Notes: generated from the sequence alone by a model not told the origin. A stretch of DNA of 64,000 nt from Desulfosarcina ovata subsp. ovata (GCF_009689005.1 NZ_AP021879.1:1984001-2048000), one strand, 5' to 3'. Positions 54,916 through 64,000 are shown, counted from the stretch's first letter. Made by a program: numbers and translations.

Positions 54916-55710
54916 TCAAAGGGAGATGGGCAGCACCTCACAATCGGCCGCTTCGATTGATAATAGCATATGTTTCATTTTTTCGGTATCACCGGTCGTG
55001 TAGAAAATGGATCGTCCGGCGGGTTCACCGGTGGCATGCCTGAGCTTCCGCTCCCCCAAAACAACAGATGTCCGCTGAGCAACGGCTGGCGCAGGGTTGA
55101 CGACAGTAACCCCATCACCGACGATCTTCCGGATCGATGCCTGCAGAAATGGATAATGGGTACATCCCAGAACGAGATGGTCGATGTTCTCAGCAAGCAT
55201 GGGCTGGATATACCGGTTGAGCAGCTGCATGGTCGAATCACTATCGAAATCCAGTGATTCGACCTTTTCGACCAAGCCGTTGGCGGCTTTTTCAATCACC
55301 TGGACGTTTGCCGCATATTTCGATCGGGTATCGGAAAAGGGTTTGCCTTTCAACGTCCGTTCGGTTGCCAGGACACCGACCACCCCGGTTCGTGTATGGA
55401 TGGATGCGGGTTTGATGGCCGGTTCCATGCCGACGAACGGAACCGGATAATTTTTTCTCAGAACGTCAATGGAGGCCGCGGTGATGGCATTGCAGGCCAC
55501 AACGACGATTTTGCATTCCTTTTCAACCAAAAAATCGACGATGCGGGTGACGCGACGCAATATATCGTCGACCGTCCTGGAGCCGTAAGGACAGTATCCG
55601 CTATCGCCAAAGTAAAGATAGCTTTCCTCCGGCAGGTGCCGAACCAACGTCTGCCAGACCGAAAGCCCTCCCAAACCCGAATCGACCACGCCAATCGGTC
55701 GCACAATCAT
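54916..55710 (-). CDS. murI: Glutamate racemase
   Basis: Supplies D-glutamate for peptidoglycan. The 264 residues start IGVVDSGLGGLSVWQTL (catalytic Asp), with YFGDSGYCPYGSRT, VVACNAITAA containing catalytic Cys 1, and VLGCTHYPFLQ containing catalytic Cys 2. The ATG at 55710 begins at the first conserved strand; the longer frame adds an Arg-rich stretch with no homology. Upstream DNA (55711-56198) has no gene. Confidence 0.95.
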   Translation of the reverse strand: MIVRPIGVVDSGLGGLSVWQTLVRHLPEESYLYFGDSGYCPYGSRTVDDILRRVTRIVDFLVEKECKIVVVACNAITAASIDVLRKNYPVPFVGMEPAIKPASIHTRTGVVGVLATERTLKGKPFSDTRSKYAANVQVIEKAANGLVEKVESLDFDSDSTMQLLNRYIQPMLAENIDHLVLGCTHYPFLQASIRKIVGDGVTVVNPAPAVAQRTSVVLGERKLRHATGEPAGRSIFYTTGDTEKMKHMLLSIEAADCEVLPISL

Positions 55711-56198
55711 TTTGCCCAATTTCTTTCTTTTAAGAAGCCGCCTCCGGCCGGCAGGCAGGCATCGCCGCCAGGCCGGGGGTATCGCCACGCCTCACCACAC
55801 CAACACCAATCTCCTTACGAAAGCAAGCGGATTTTTCAATCTTCAGACGGTGGCGTCATCTCCCGGCGGCAGGTTCCGGACTTCATCAACAAGGGGGTGG
55901 ATTATTGCACAAATGTATGATAGGGTTATTTTGCTGTAATCGGAATAATCCATTCGGTGGCTCCCTTCAGGGTCGTTTTTTTCTAAGTCCGGGAAGCAAT
56001 TTTCTATTCTCCCATTGCCGAATGCCCTCAAGCTGGATCAGCTTGGCACATCCTGGTAAGCAGGACTGTTTGTGGTGGCGTGTGCGGACCACCGGAACAT
56101 GATCCTGTACGGCACAACCGAATATAACGAATCTCCCTCTCCGGCGAGGTCCTGTTTTAGCCGGCAGGAATCGCCGGGCAACAGAAAGGGGAATTGTC
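55711..56198. other. Intergenic region upstream of murI, no gene recognised
   Basis: About 490 bp between divergent murI and the small ORF at 56199. Short frames are present on both strands but none has a binding site or recognisable family. It should carry both promoters. No riboswitch, tRNA or palindromic repeat was recognised. Confidence 0.5.
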
Positions 56199-56378
56199 AT
56201 GAGTATCGAATTTGTAAAAGACCACCGCATCAATGGTCGTTATATCAGCCAGTACCATAACGACAAAACCAGCCGTAAAATGGTGTTTATCGACGGAGTC
56301 GAGGTTGAAAAATCATTCGTGCAGGCGTGCTCGGATTGCAAACAGAAAGATGGGAAAACGCATGAAAAAAACATCTGA
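56199..56378 (+). CDS. Small hypothetical protein (59 aa)
   Basis: A 59-residue polar protein, MSIEFVKDHRINGRYISQY..., with a CSDCK pair near the C-terminus. AAAGGGG lies seven bases before the ATG, which supports translation. Its end overlaps the start of the next ORF by 17 bases, so the two look coupled. The YISQYHNDKTSRKMVFIDGV segment could be a small beta-sheet; no family is recognised. Confidence 0.6.
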   Translation: MSIEFVKDHRINGRYISQYHNDKTSRKMVFIDGVEVEKSFVQACSDCKQKDGKTHEKNI

Positions 56379-56625
56379 AACAGAGGCATCAAAAAAAGCG
56401 GAATTAATACGAGCCAAAGTCGCCCGTTTTGATAAGGGCTTCAGACGGCAATATCCGCTGCTGGTCGATTATATCGACGGGCACAAACCGGTTGAAGCGT
56501 GTGCGGCGAACTACTATCGGGAAAAAATCCGCTCGCACCTTCAACTGATCGAACAGTTGAACGGTGAGGTGGCAAAGCTGGAATCCTGTACACCGGGCCC
56601 CGAAAAATTCCCCTCCGCCATGTGA
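56362..56625 (+). CDS. Hypothetical helical protein (87 aa)
   Basis: An 87-residue charged protein: KKAELIRAKVARFDKGFRRQ, then YPLLVDYIDGHKP and a helical tail (REKIRSHLQLIEQLNGEVAKLE) that may form a coiled coil. It overlaps the 59-residue ORF before it, and a pair of hairpins follows. An ATG four codons earlier is an alternative start. No family is recognised; a partner role for the upstream small protein is inference. Confidence 0.55.
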   Translation: MKKTSETEASKKAELIRAKVARFDKGFRRQYPLLVDYIDGHKPVEACAANYYREKIRSHLQLIEQLNGEVAKLESCTPGPEKFPSAM

Positions 56626-56667
56626 CGGCGGCATAATCCGTCACATCCGCCACTCCCTGTCGGCGGA
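56621..56667. terminator. Double hairpin after small ORF pair
   Basis: TGTGACGG (56621-56628) pairs with CCGTCACA (56638-56645), and directly after it TCCGCC pairs with GGCGGA (56646-56667). The hairpins lie between convergent genes and may end transcription from both sides; no T-run follows. Confidence 0.5.
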
Positions 56668-56682
56668 TACCGCAACGGGGGA

Positions 56683-56994
56683 TCAGCCCCCCTTTTCATC
56701 CGCCACCTTCACATAACTCCTGCACGCCGGATAATTCCGGCAGCGGTAGCGGGTAAACCCCGCCTGGCGCCGATACACATGCATGGGTTCGCCGCAGAGC
56801 GGGCATACCGGCCGGTCCGGCCGCTCGCGGCGGGCGCCGTCGATCGTATATTGCCGCTGGCACAACAGGCATATCCGACGCGCCTTGCCGTTTGCGGTTT
56901 TTCCGTAGCGGTAGTAGGCATCGGCCCCGCAAGCCGGGCATCGGCTGGGTTGATCCGCGTCTCCGGCATCATCGATGGATCTGGAAACAGCCAT
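56683..56994 (-). CDS. Double zinc-ribbon protein (103 aa)
   Basis: Two zinc ribbons in 103 residues: CPACGADAYYRYGKTANGK...CLLCQRQYT, which resembles the InsA-type ribbon of IS1 transposases (CPxC...GKxxxGKxRxxCxxC), and CPLCGEPMHVYRRQAG...YRCRNYPACRSY, close to the topoisomerase-type ribbon. There is no transposase catalytic domain nearby, so it is more likely a stand-alone nucleic-acid binding protein than an active transposition factor. The start is a conventional ATG without a clear binding site. Confidence 0.65.
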   Translation of the reverse strand: MAVSRSIDDAGDADQPSRCPACGADAYYRYGKTANGKARRICLLCQRQYTIDGARRERPDRPVCPLCGEPMHVYRRQAGFTRYRCRNYPACRSYVKVADEKGG

Positions 56995-57121
56995 TCTCCC
57001 CCCCCCTCTTTTCAGATGGTCTGAAAAATTCCGGTTTTTGGATGGCTTTGTTTCCTACCTGTCGACTATTAGGGGTTTGTTTGGAGGAGTGTTTTCGTTG
57101 GGAACGGGGAATCGATTCGGT

Positions 57122-60100
57122 TTACCGGATCCACGCCGTCATATTCGCCCAGAGCACCTTGGCCATGAAATCCTTGGGGATCTCCAGGGTGGAATCGGCC
57201 GGTGGCGCCATGCGGAAACGGATTTCCCGTGAGGGAGGGGATCTGAGCCCGTCGGGATACTCCGCCTGGATGGTGGCCACATAAGCGGTTTCGGGGGTGG
57301 GAAAATCGCCGGCAGCCACAAGGAGGGGATGGGCCGCTGTACAAACGGTCTTAATTTCCGCAGAATCGGCGGCATGGTAGCGAATCCGATATTGCGTACC
57401 GGGCACACCCGCGGATTCCCAATGGAAAACCACGCCGTTTCCGGAAGGCATGGCCAGAAAACCGGCCGGTGGCAGCAGCGTGTCGTCACGGGGCGACAGA
57501 TGGGCCGGGGCAAGCTTTCCGATGATGACCGGCCGGCGCGCAAAGGCGATCAAATCCCGCTTCAACGGATCGGGCAGACTGTCCCCGTTAAAAAAAGCGA
57601 CCATCAGGTCGAAACGGTCGCGGTACCCGTTGTAGGTGGGACCGGAACTGTGCAACTGGGGAGCCGAGAGCCGCACCGCTTCGTAGCCCAGGCGGTTTCC
57701 ACGGGTTGGCGGCAAAATCTGGCGGCCATAATAAGTACCGAAGGGATTGGCCCGGATACGGAATTCATCGGTTTCGGGCAGATACGCCATGGTAAACGGA
57801 CAGAAGGCGAAGTTGGCATTCACCGCGGTGTTCATGGCCACGGCCATTCCGCGGCCACCGGTCGTTACCCCGGCATATTCCGCGGTGATGTGGTTGTTGA
57901 TGTCGGCCACGTTCCGGTTTTCAGGGGCGTGGCGGTAATAATCCACGGCATAGGCGTCCTCCTGGCCCAGGAAGTTGCGCTTGTGGATGAAAAAGGGGTG
58001 GGCGTTGCTGGCCCGTGCCGAAAATCGCAGTTCCACCGGTGCCACCGCCTCCCAGCCGGCGTCGATTTTTCGGGCCATTATCGGCCGGTCCGCCTGGGTC
58101 AGCGTATCCCGAAACGTATCTGGATAACGCACCGTTCCCTCGATGAACAGATACGGCACTCCCGCCATAAGCCGCAACCGGTAGTCAACCCACCCCGGCG
58201 CCCGGGTTCTCCCGTCGGGCCCGTCCCAGCCGCCATGGATACGCAGGCTGGCCACACCGGAAGCACCGCTCTTCTCGACCTCGACCGACAGTTTTGCAGG
58301 ACTCAGCCGCCGGCCCTGGTAGACGACGACCGGAACCAGGCTGCCGGCATCCAGTTGTACCCTGCCGTTGTGGGTCACCCGGGTGACATGACCGGTTTTA
58401 TCCAGTTCCACGCGGATGAATTCGTTTTCGAGTCTGCGCGGCGTGGCCGACACCGTCCGCGCAGTCCCGGCAGGCAACGGAGCATCATCGCGAAACAGAA
58501 AGTAGACCCCATCGGGCATGGTCTCTTCTCCGGCCACCCGTACGGTAAGGGTGGCCGTCCGTCCGTCTGCGGATGGGTCGCTTTTCTCAAGGGTGGCGGC
58601 AATGAGGCTTCCATGGGTGTCGGCAATGCTGTAGTGCCTGCCGCCCGAATCCGCCGCCGGCAGGCGGAAGGTGAGATGGCGGTCGCCGCCGTCAGCCGGT
58701 TCAATGGCAACGAAGGTATCCACCAGACGTCCACCGCTTGCCGGCAGGACCGTCGGCACAACGCCATCGGTCAGTTCACGGACACGATCGGTGACACGGC
58801 GGTCGATCTGGTCACTGTACCAGTCCAGGCGGTCGAGCAAGGCGGCCATGGCCGTTTCCCGTTGCCGGCTGAGAAAGGGGCTGGCCAGCCCGAAATTGGT
58901 CGTCGAGAGCGCCCGCAGGCGGGTTTCGAAGGACCCGCGCAGCAAGTCGTTGAGGCTGGCGGTGACAGGCTTGGCATCGCCAATGGCAAACACCCTGCGG
59001 GCGGTCCGGTGGGACCGGCGGTTGCGCACAATGCGGGTCCAGTAATCCGATGCATAGGCTTTCTCGGCCCAGGAGTGGTAACCGTTGAAACTGCCGTCGG
59101 CCGTGTCCTGGCTGAACCGCACGGTACCGGCCGGGGGATGGGTGGCCAGGTAATCGGTAACGTTGCTGAAGGTGACAAAATCGAGATCAGCCACCGAATC
59201 GATCAGCTGTGCCAGTCCACCGGTATTGGGCAGCCATTTCAGGTACCAGGGCAGGTCCGTGCCCGACCAGAATTCGGCGTCGGCATCGAAATTGATGAAG
59301 ATCAGCACATCCCGGTCGATCTTGCCGTCGTCCTGCAGACGGTGCAGCCGCTCCGCCCATTCCCTGAGGCTGACATTCTCCACCAGGTCACCGGCGTGAT
59401 AGGTGGGCAGGACATCGATCGCTTCGCCGCTGCGCGGGTTACGGTAAGTGACCGGGTTATGGGCCTCCGTCGGGGAGAGCTCCCGGGAAAAGGCTCTAAA
59501 GGCATCAAATGGCGTGGCACTGTAGTAAAGGGAGACGCAATCGATACCCAGCGCCTTGTAGCGCGAAAAATTGCCCGGCGTGGTCATCATCTCCTGGGGA
59601 CGCACCACCGGCGCCACCCGGCCGAAAAGATCACGCACCCCGCTGCCCTTGTCGTTGCTGATGGCCCGCGCCATGGAGGTCATGAACTCGACGTCGGTCA
59701 TGGCCGACATGAGGCCGTTGTTGTAGGACATCAGCATCACATCGTCGTTGTTTTGTGCCACCCGGCGCTGCACATCGCGAATAATGTCCGGGGCGTGGGC
59801 CGGCAGGATTTCCTCCAGGGAAAAAAGGCTGTCAAAATCCCAGACCGCCCGCACCGGGACACCATCGCGGTTGAAGCGGTCCAGCGTGCCCAAAATGTGC
59901 CGGATCACACGGATATCCTGTCCGAATCCGTTTTCATCGTTGGTATCGCCCCTAAAAGAGTGGTACAGGTTGGCGTGGAAACCGAAGGCGATGTGAACCT
60001 GGTGGGGCGTTTTGGCCGCCGGTGATGAGGCATCAAAGGCCTGGGGCAGCCAGAACCCTCCGATCCCGATGATCACGAGAAAAAGAAAAATCGGCTTTTT

Positions 60101-60124
60101 TAGGGAATGTCGCAATGTGGCCAT
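57122..60124 (-). CDS. Exported glycoside hydrolase-like protein (GH38/GH57-like)
   Basis: A 1000-residue protein with an N-terminal membrane anchor or signal (PIFLFLVIIGIGGFWLPQAF). The N-terminal about 330 residues resemble the catalytic barrel of GH38/GH57 enzymes (HIAFGFHANLYHSFRGDTND, WDFDSLFSLEEIL, INFDADAEFW); a middle helical region follows and the C-terminal half is beta-sandwich-like, ending with an FnIII-like stretch (QYRIRYHAAD). An alpha-mannosidase or related periplasmic/extracellular glycosidase is plausible, but the substrate is unknown and catalytic residues were not assigned. It is a single gene flanked by intergenic DNA. Confidence 0.65.
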   Translation of the reverse strand: MATLRHSLKKPIFLFLVIIGIGGFWLPQAFDASSPAAKTPHQVHIAFGFHANLYHSFRGDTNDENGFGQDIRVIRHILGTLDRFNRDGVPVRAVWDFDSLFSLEEILPAHAPDIIRDVQRRVAQNNDDVMLMSYNNGLMSAMTDVEFMTSMARAISNDKGSGVRDLFGRVAPVVRPQEMMTTPGNFSRYKALGIDCVSLYYSATPFDAFRAFSRELSPTEAHNPVTYRNPRSGEAIDVLPTYHAGDLVENVSLREWAERLHRLQDDGKIDRDVLIFINFDADAEFWSGTDLPWYLKWLPNTGGLAQLIDSVADLDFVTFSNVTDYLATHPPAGTVRFSQDTADGSFNGYHSWAEKAYASDYWTRIVRNRRSHRTARRVFAIGDAKPVTASLNDLLRGSFETRLRALSTTNFGLASPFLSRQRETAMAALLDRLDWYSDQIDRRVTDRVRELTDGVVPTVLPASGGRLVDTFVAIEPADGGDRHLTFRLPAADSGGRHYSIADTHGSLIAATLEKSDPSADGRTATLTVRVAGEETMPDGVYFLFRDDAPLPAGTARTVSATPRRLENEFIRVELDKTGHVTRVTHNGRVQLDAGSLVPVVVYQGRRLSPAKLSVEVEKSGASGVASLRIHGGWDGPDGRTRAPGWVDYRLRLMAGVPYLFIEGTVRYPDTFRDTLTQADRPIMARKIDAGWEAVAPVELRFSARASNAHPFFIHKRNFLGQEDAYAVDYYRHAPENRNVADINNHITAEYAGVTTGGRGMAVAMNTAVNANFAFCPFTMAYLPETDEFRIRANPFGTYYGRQILPPTRGNRLGYEAVRLSAPQLHSSGPTYNGYRDRFDLMVAFFNGDSLPDPLKRDLIAFARRPVIIGKLAPAHLSPRDDTLLPPAGFLAMPSGNGVVFHWESAGVPGTQYRIRYHAADSAEIKTVCTAAHPLLVAAGDFPTPETAYVATIQAEYPDGLRSPPSREIRFRMAPPADSTLEIPKDFMAKVLWANMTAWIR

Positions 60125-60215
60125 GGTATCGGTTCACCGTCTTCATATCGTTGGCGTTTTACCGGGTGCCCGTCAAAACATGGGCAAACCGGTTTGTCTC
60201 CAAAGGCAACGATCT

Positions 60216-60233
60216 AACGATTTTCTAATCGTT
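60216..60233. other. Small inverted repeat in divergent region
   Basis: AACGATT-TTCT-AATCGTT is a perfect 7-bp inverted repeat within a run of TAACG-like repeats, in the 200-bp space between the divergent glycosidase-like and lipid kinase genes. It could be an operator or a short stem-loop. Confidence 0.4.
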
Positions 60234-60324
60234 CGCTAACGCCAAGCTAACAATTTCTCCTTTACCGATCAACGTGAAAGCGGCTGTTTTGTAGGGAAGT
60301 AATGAAAGTCATCGGAGAAGCAAG

Positions 60325-61215
60325 ATGAGCCCGCCCCCGCACTATTGTATGATTGCCAATCCCGCGTCCGGCAAGCTTTCCGCAAACCGGCGCTACGCGC
60401 GGCTGCAACAGGTGTCCCGGATGATGAAGGCAACGGTTCGGGGACTGGATACGGGCAGTGCCCGGGAACTGGCCCAATGCGCCCGGGAAGCCGCACAGAA
60501 ATGCGATGTGCTGGTGGTGGCCGGCGGAGACGGTACATTTTCCCTGATGCTCAACGCCGTCGACCTGGCCACCACGACGCTGGCCTTTCTGCCGTTTGGC
60601 ACCGGCAACGCCCTGACCCACGCCCTGGGGTATGGGAAAAACCTTCTGCAGATCGCGGCCGGCATCATAGGCGGACGGGATCACCGCCTGGACCTGATCG
60701 ACTGCGGCACCGGGTGTGATGTCCGCCAAAAGGCGTTCATGACATCCCTGGGTATCGACGGTGCGGCCATCCGGCGCTACGAGCAGTTCCGTGCTCGGGG
60801 ATATCGGGGGTTGAAGGCGCACATGGCAGCCGGTGTGACGGCATATTTCAGGGATTATCGCCCCACCGGCGGGCAGCTGACCATCGACGGACGGCATAAG
60901 CGTATCGACCACCTGCTCAGCCTGATGGTGGTCAAACAGCCCTATTTCGGCATGGGGCTCAAGGCGGTACCCCGGGCACGCTGGGATGATGGCCGCCTGC
61001 ACATCCAGGCCATCGACTCGGGCCTGGCCGGGGCGTTGGCGGGACTGATCACCGGATTCAGCATCGGCAACCGGGTAGGCCGATATCGCTGCGGGCACTC
61101 ATTTTATCTGAGACTGGACACCCCCTTGACCCTGCAGGTCGACGGGGAGGTCGGCTGGACCAGCGACCGGTTCGATTTCAGAGTCCTGCCAGGGGTGCTT
61201 AAATTACGATATTGA
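60325..61215 (+). CDS. Diacylglycerol/lipid kinase family protein
   Basis: A 296-residue kinase of the DAGK catalytic (YegS/DgkB) family: NPASGK near the N-terminus, the nucleotide loop VVAGGDGTFS with the GGDGT signature, and PFGTGNALTHALG; the C-terminal beta-domain ends with LQVDGEVG, which carries the conserved Asp-Gly-Glu. It probably phosphorylates diacylglycerol or another membrane lipid. GGAG precedes the ATG by seven bases. The gene is alone on the + strand here. Confidence 0.9.
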   Translation: MSPPPHYCMIANPASGKLSANRRYARLQQVSRMMKATVRGLDTGSARELAQCAREAAQKCDVLVVAGGDGTFSLMLNAVDLATTTLAFLPFGTGNALTHALGYGKNLLQIAAGIIGGRDHRLDLIDCGTGCDVRQKAFMTSLGIDGAAIRRYEQFRARGYRGLKAHMAAGVTAYFRDYRPTGGQLTIDGRHKRIDHLLSLMVVKQPYFGMGLKAVPRARWDDGRLHIQAIDSGLAGALAGLITGFSIGNRVGRYRCGHSFYLRLDTPLTLQVDGEVGWTSDRFDFRVLPGVLKLRY

Positions 61216-61225
61216 TCGCTTTACT

Positions 61226-62296
61226 TTACAACGACTGCATCTGCGTATTGACCACGGCAGGCTCACCGGACGCATCCTTGAACGCAAAGCCGGTCTCCGC
61301 CACCAGCCACAGGCAGGCCTCGACCACATCGGGGTCATAAAGGCGGCCACTGTTTTCGGTCAACTCGCTCATGGCTTTTTTAATGCCCAGGGATGGACGA
61401 TAGGGGCGGTGGGAGCCGATGGTCTCGAACACATCGGCCACAGCCAGGATCCTGGCCTCCAAAAGAATCTGTTCGCCCGACAAACCGTTGGGATAGCCGG
61501 AACCATCGATCCGTTCATGGTGCTGCAGAACGATTTCCGCCAATGTCCAGGGGAAATCAATTTTACTGAGGATCTCGTAACCGGATTGCACATGGGTTTT
61601 AATCATGGCGTACTCGGGCTCGCTGAGCCGGCCCGGCTTGCAAAGAATCTCACCGGGAATGGTAATTTTCCCCAAGTCGTGAATCACTGAGGCCATCTTC
61701 AAGCCATAGATGCGATCCTCGGAGAGCCCCATTTTGCGGCCCATGGCGCTGGCCAAATCGGCCACCCGGTTCTGATGTCCGGCCGTATAGGGATCGCGCA
61801 TCTCCACGGTCAGCGAAATGGCTTGCACAAAGCCTTCCATGGCGTTGCGGAAACGGACGACATTGTTCCTGAGTTCTTTGGCAGTGGCCTTGAGTTGGCC
61901 GCGGACCTTGCGTTCATTGAGCACCCGCTTGAGCCGGGCCACGATCTCCGCCAATCGGATGGGCTTCTCGATGAAATCGCTGGCCCCGTCGGCGATGATC
62001 TCCTCATAGGCAAAGTTGTTAACCAGACCGGTAATGATGATCACATCGGCCTCATAATGTTCCTTGATCTGGCGGCACAGTTCCAGGCCGGTCATGCCCA
62101 CCATCTGGATATCGGAAATAACCACCTCGACAGGTTCGGCCTCAAGCAGTTTCAGGGCGGATTCGCCACTGTCTGCGGTGAGACACGCGCACCCGGCATG
62201 GGTGATGCCGTAGTAAAGGATATCCCGGATATCGTCATCGTCATCCACCACCATGACCAGGGGAACGACGGATTCAGCATCTGTTGCAGGTCCCAT
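61226..62296 (-). CDS. Response regulator with HD-GYP domain (second copy)
   Basis: A 356-residue REC-HD-GYP protein. Receiver: VMVVDDDDDIR and VVISDIQMVGMTG (phospho-Asp). Output: GHQNRVADLAS, HDLGKI and HHERIDGSGYPNGL, all intact, so c-di-GMP hydrolysis is expected. AGGAGGT before the ATG at 62296 decides the start against a longer frame. It is a paralogue of the protein at 49360 but has no kinase next to it, so it is an orphan regulator. Confidence 0.94.
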   Translation of the reverse strand: MGPATDAESVVPLVMVVDDDDDIRDILYYGITHAGCACLTADSGESALKLLEAEPVEVVISDIQMVGMTGLELCRQIKEHYEADVIIITGLVNNFAYEEIIADGASDFIEKPIRLAEIVARLKRVLNERKVRGQLKATAKELRNNVVRFRNAMEGFVQAISLTVEMRDPYTAGHQNRVADLASAMGRKMGLSEDRIYGLKMASVIHDLGKITIPGEILCKPGRLSEPEYAMIKTHVQSGYEILSKIDFPWTLAEIVLQHHERIDGSGYPNGLSGEQILLEARILAVADVFETIGSHRPYRPSLGIKKAMSELTENSGRLYDPDVVEACLWLVAETGFAFKDASGEPAVVNTQMQSL

Positions 62297-62441
62297 AAGT
62301 GACCTCCTGAGAATCTGATTCGGATAATTTTTTAAGCCCCGCAGTGGCATCCACAGGAAAGCACCGGCACACTTACAAATGCCATGGCCGCTTGAAATGA
62401 AACGCTTTGAAAATGTGAGGCGGCATATAAAACCGTCAGAT

Positions 62442-63422
62442 TCAGGATTTTAAGATAAGGAACATCACATAGATCGCATAACATCCAAACAGGATCAGAC
62501 CTTTTCTGCGGGTAATTGTCAAGTCCCGTCTCATCAGTATCCAGGGCAGCGCGCTGATAGCCATCATCACCAGGTAATCGATCACCAGGCCGCTGTGAAC
62601 AAACCCGCCGGGAATCGAAATCGGTCGGATCATGGCCGAGGCGCCGACGACGCTGAGCAGGTTGAAGACATTGCTGCCCACCAGATTGCCCAGGGAGATG
62701 TCCATCTCCTTTTTCATGGCCGCCACCACCGATGTGGCCAGCTCCGGAACCGAGGTCCCGAAAGCCACCACGGTCAGACCAACAAATTTCTCATTAACAC
62801 CCAGGGCGGTCATCATGCCCACCGCCGCATCCACCAAAAGATCCGCCCCCACAACGACGGCAGCGATGCCACCGGCCGCCATCAGGTACTGGACCCACCG
62901 CTTCCGCACCTGGCCATGGGCCACAAGGTCCGGGGCAGCCGGATCGGTCACGCCGGCACCGGTTCGATCAATTCGTAAGCCCACTTTGTAGTTGAACACG
63001 GTGTAGGCAATGATCCCACCCAAAAGAAGCATTCCTTCAAACCGACCGATCATCGAATTCAACGAAAGCAGCATCAGAAAAGCGGAAACGCCCAGCATCA
63101 GCGGGATATCCCGGGTGATTACAATACGGCTGGTGGTGACGGGTTGAAATACCGCTGTCAGCCCCAATACCAGGGCAATGTTACAGATGTTGCTGCCCAC
63201 CACATTGCCCAGGGCGATCATGCTCTTGCCCTTGAAGGCGGAAACCATGCTGACCACCAGTTCGGGGGCCGAAGTACCGAAAGCCACCACGGTAAGTCCG
63301 ATCACCATGGGGGCCAGCCCCAGGCTGCGGGCCAGCAAGGAAGCCCCCTGGACCAGCCAACCGGCACCATAGTAAAGCAGCAACAAGCCGGCCAGGAACG
63401 GAATCAAATGGGTAAACGTCAA
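62442..63422 (-). CDS. Calcium/sodium antiporter (CaCA family, YrbG-like)
   Basis: A 326-residue membrane exchanger of about ten helices with the two inverted alpha-repeats of the family: VVAFGTSAPELVVS...GNVVGSNICNIALVLG and VVAFGTSVPELATS...GNLVGSNVFNLLSVVG, in which Glu of the SAPEL/SVPEL motif binds Ca2+. The frame starts with TTG and AAAGG upstream; no better ATG exists before the first helix. Confidence 0.93.
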   Translation of the reverse strand: MTFTHLIPFLAGLLLLYYGAGWLVQGASLLARSLGLAPMVIGLTVVAFGTSAPELVVSMVSAFKGKSMIALGNVVGSNICNIALVLGLTAVFQPVTTSRIVITRDIPLMLGVSAFLMLLSLNSMIGRFEGMLLLGGIIAYTVFNYKVGLRIDRTGAGVTDPAAPDLVAHGQVRKRWVQYLMAAGGIAAVVVGADLLVDAAVGMMTALGVNEKFVGLTVVAFGTSVPELATSVVAAMKKEMDISLGNLVGSNVFNLLSVVGASAMIRPISIPGGFVHSGLVIDYLVMMAISALPWILMRRDLTITRRKGLILFGCYAIYVMFLILKS

Positions 63423-63519
63423 GAAACGGCCTTTCTGGGGTTATCTGTCTTTCTCACCCCTTGATTGGCGCAGGTTTGCGCCTGCGTTTGGATGATAATA
63501 CTTTGAATTACCAGAATTA

Positions 63520-63785
63520 TCAACTGGACTGTCGATGGTGGGCACTTTGGCAATCGTTGCATGCATCATATTCATGTTTGCATAATGGCAAATCCGGATG
63601 GTTGTGACGGTGTTTGTGTGGCCGACGATCGAGGAAACTGCTTTCAGATTGTCCAAATACCGGGTCAAACCGGAATACGAACTCGTTGAAATTATCGTAG
63701 CCAGTCCACGCGTCGGTTTGTACTTCCGCGCCCATTTGTACTATAAGATTCCAGGTCAGGTCCGAGAGCTTTATTACGCGGAAGT
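63520..63785 (-). pseudogene. ISXO2/IS1595-like transposase remnant
   Basis: A minus-strand frame reads FRVIKLSDLTWNLIVQMGAE, then VQTDAWTGYDNFNEFVF, before drifting into unrelated sequence. IS1595-group transposases have the core pattern ...G(A/S)xVxTDxWxGYxx..., where the Asp is catalytic. Neither the N-terminal zinc ribbon nor the C-terminal part is present, and an upstream stop interrupts the frame. The family assignment rests on about 20 residues. Confidence 0.45.
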
Positions 63786-64000
63786 ACTTCTACAATTTCG
63801 ATAACGAGTGTCTTGTAAATATTAGGATAACACCTCTCATTTTGCTCGCAATATTTTAATATATAAACCGTTTGAAAAGACTTTCAGTGACAAACAAAAT
63901 GAGATATAACCAATTTAAACTCATTCAAAAATGAGATATTGGGGTGCGCATCAGCCAGAGTTTGGCTGTCATTGATCAGCAGGTGTCAAGTTATTTTACA
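63786..64000. other. AT-rich right edge, no gene
   Basis: The last 215 bp are AT-rich with the repeated word AAATGAGATA (at about 63896 and 63928) but no recognisable frame, RNA or terminator. It may be the outer flank of the transposase relic or the upstream region of a gene outside the window. Confidence 0.35.

Noticed and set aside
57329..60025. An 898-codon open frame on the + strand opposite the glycosidase-like gene.
   Set aside because: Its composition (His, Gly, Gln, Arg-rich without domains) is that of an antisense shadow; the minus-strand frame has a signal sequence and domain structure.

Overview
The window looks like a chromosomal segment of a Gram-negative, probably anaerobic bacterium, most likely a Desulfobacterota member close to Desulfosarcina and its relatives. 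This is inferred from gene content: indolepyruvate:ferredoxin oxidoreductase, the LpxI branch of lipid A synthesis, a BamA with an extra N-terminal domain, a c-di-GMP-I riboswitch ahead of a surface protein, a DHH-CBS-poly(A) polymerase fusion and an apparent selenoprotein. No taxonomic marker such as rRNA or dsr genes is present, so genus-level placement is not claimed.

Layout. 0-7.4 kb: start of a probable acylphosphatase gene, iorAB on +, then a convergent minus-strand cluster (aspartase/fumarase family, HisD paralogue, short-chain dehydrogenase) and a SlyD-like FKBP. 7.4-8.25 kb is a repeat-rich gene desert. 8.25-20.7 kb is an envelope-biogenesis block, all on +: lysS, a LolC/E-type permease, lolD, bamA, skp, lpxD, fabZ, lpxA, lpxI, a Gfo/Idh oxidoreductase and lpxB, closed by a perfect 16-bp-stem terminator. 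20.7-25.9 kb (minus): pilC, a PilS-like kinase, then a GEMM-I riboswitch and the surface protein gene it precedes. 26.6-31.8 kb (+): DHH-CBS-PAP fusion, scpA, scpB, and a ParA/MinD-like ATPase.

31.8-34.6 kb is an accessory stretch ending at a tRNA-Pro gene. It holds two tiny ORFs, a two-domain rhodanese gene interrupted by one in-frame UGA that is followed by a hairpin resembling a bacterial SECIS, a decayed phage capsid fragment and a possible DUF2335 remnant. The rhodanese is the most notable item: read through the UGA it is one exported 252-residue selenoprotein.

34.7-46.4 kb: purA, tadA, two SsuABC/TauABC-type ABC importers on opposite strands around a CBS-tailed Kef-type antiporter, a second CPA2 antiporter, a DUF6951-like protein and a GlxA-type AraC regulator. 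The regulator is divergent from a molybdopterin oxidoreductase gene that is followed by a MarR regulator. 49.3-54.9 kb is a signalling island: REC-HD-GYP, a very large PhnD-sensor hybrid kinase and a membrane GGDEF cyclase. The rest holds murI, small ORFs, a zinc-ribbon protein, a 1000-residue exported glycosidase-like protein, a lipid kinase, a second REC-HD-GYP, a CaCA exchanger and a transposase relic.

A family of long imperfect palindromes (about 128-163 bp) is dispersed through intergenic DNA. Two copies, 98% identical and in opposite orientation, flank the first 11.6 kb.
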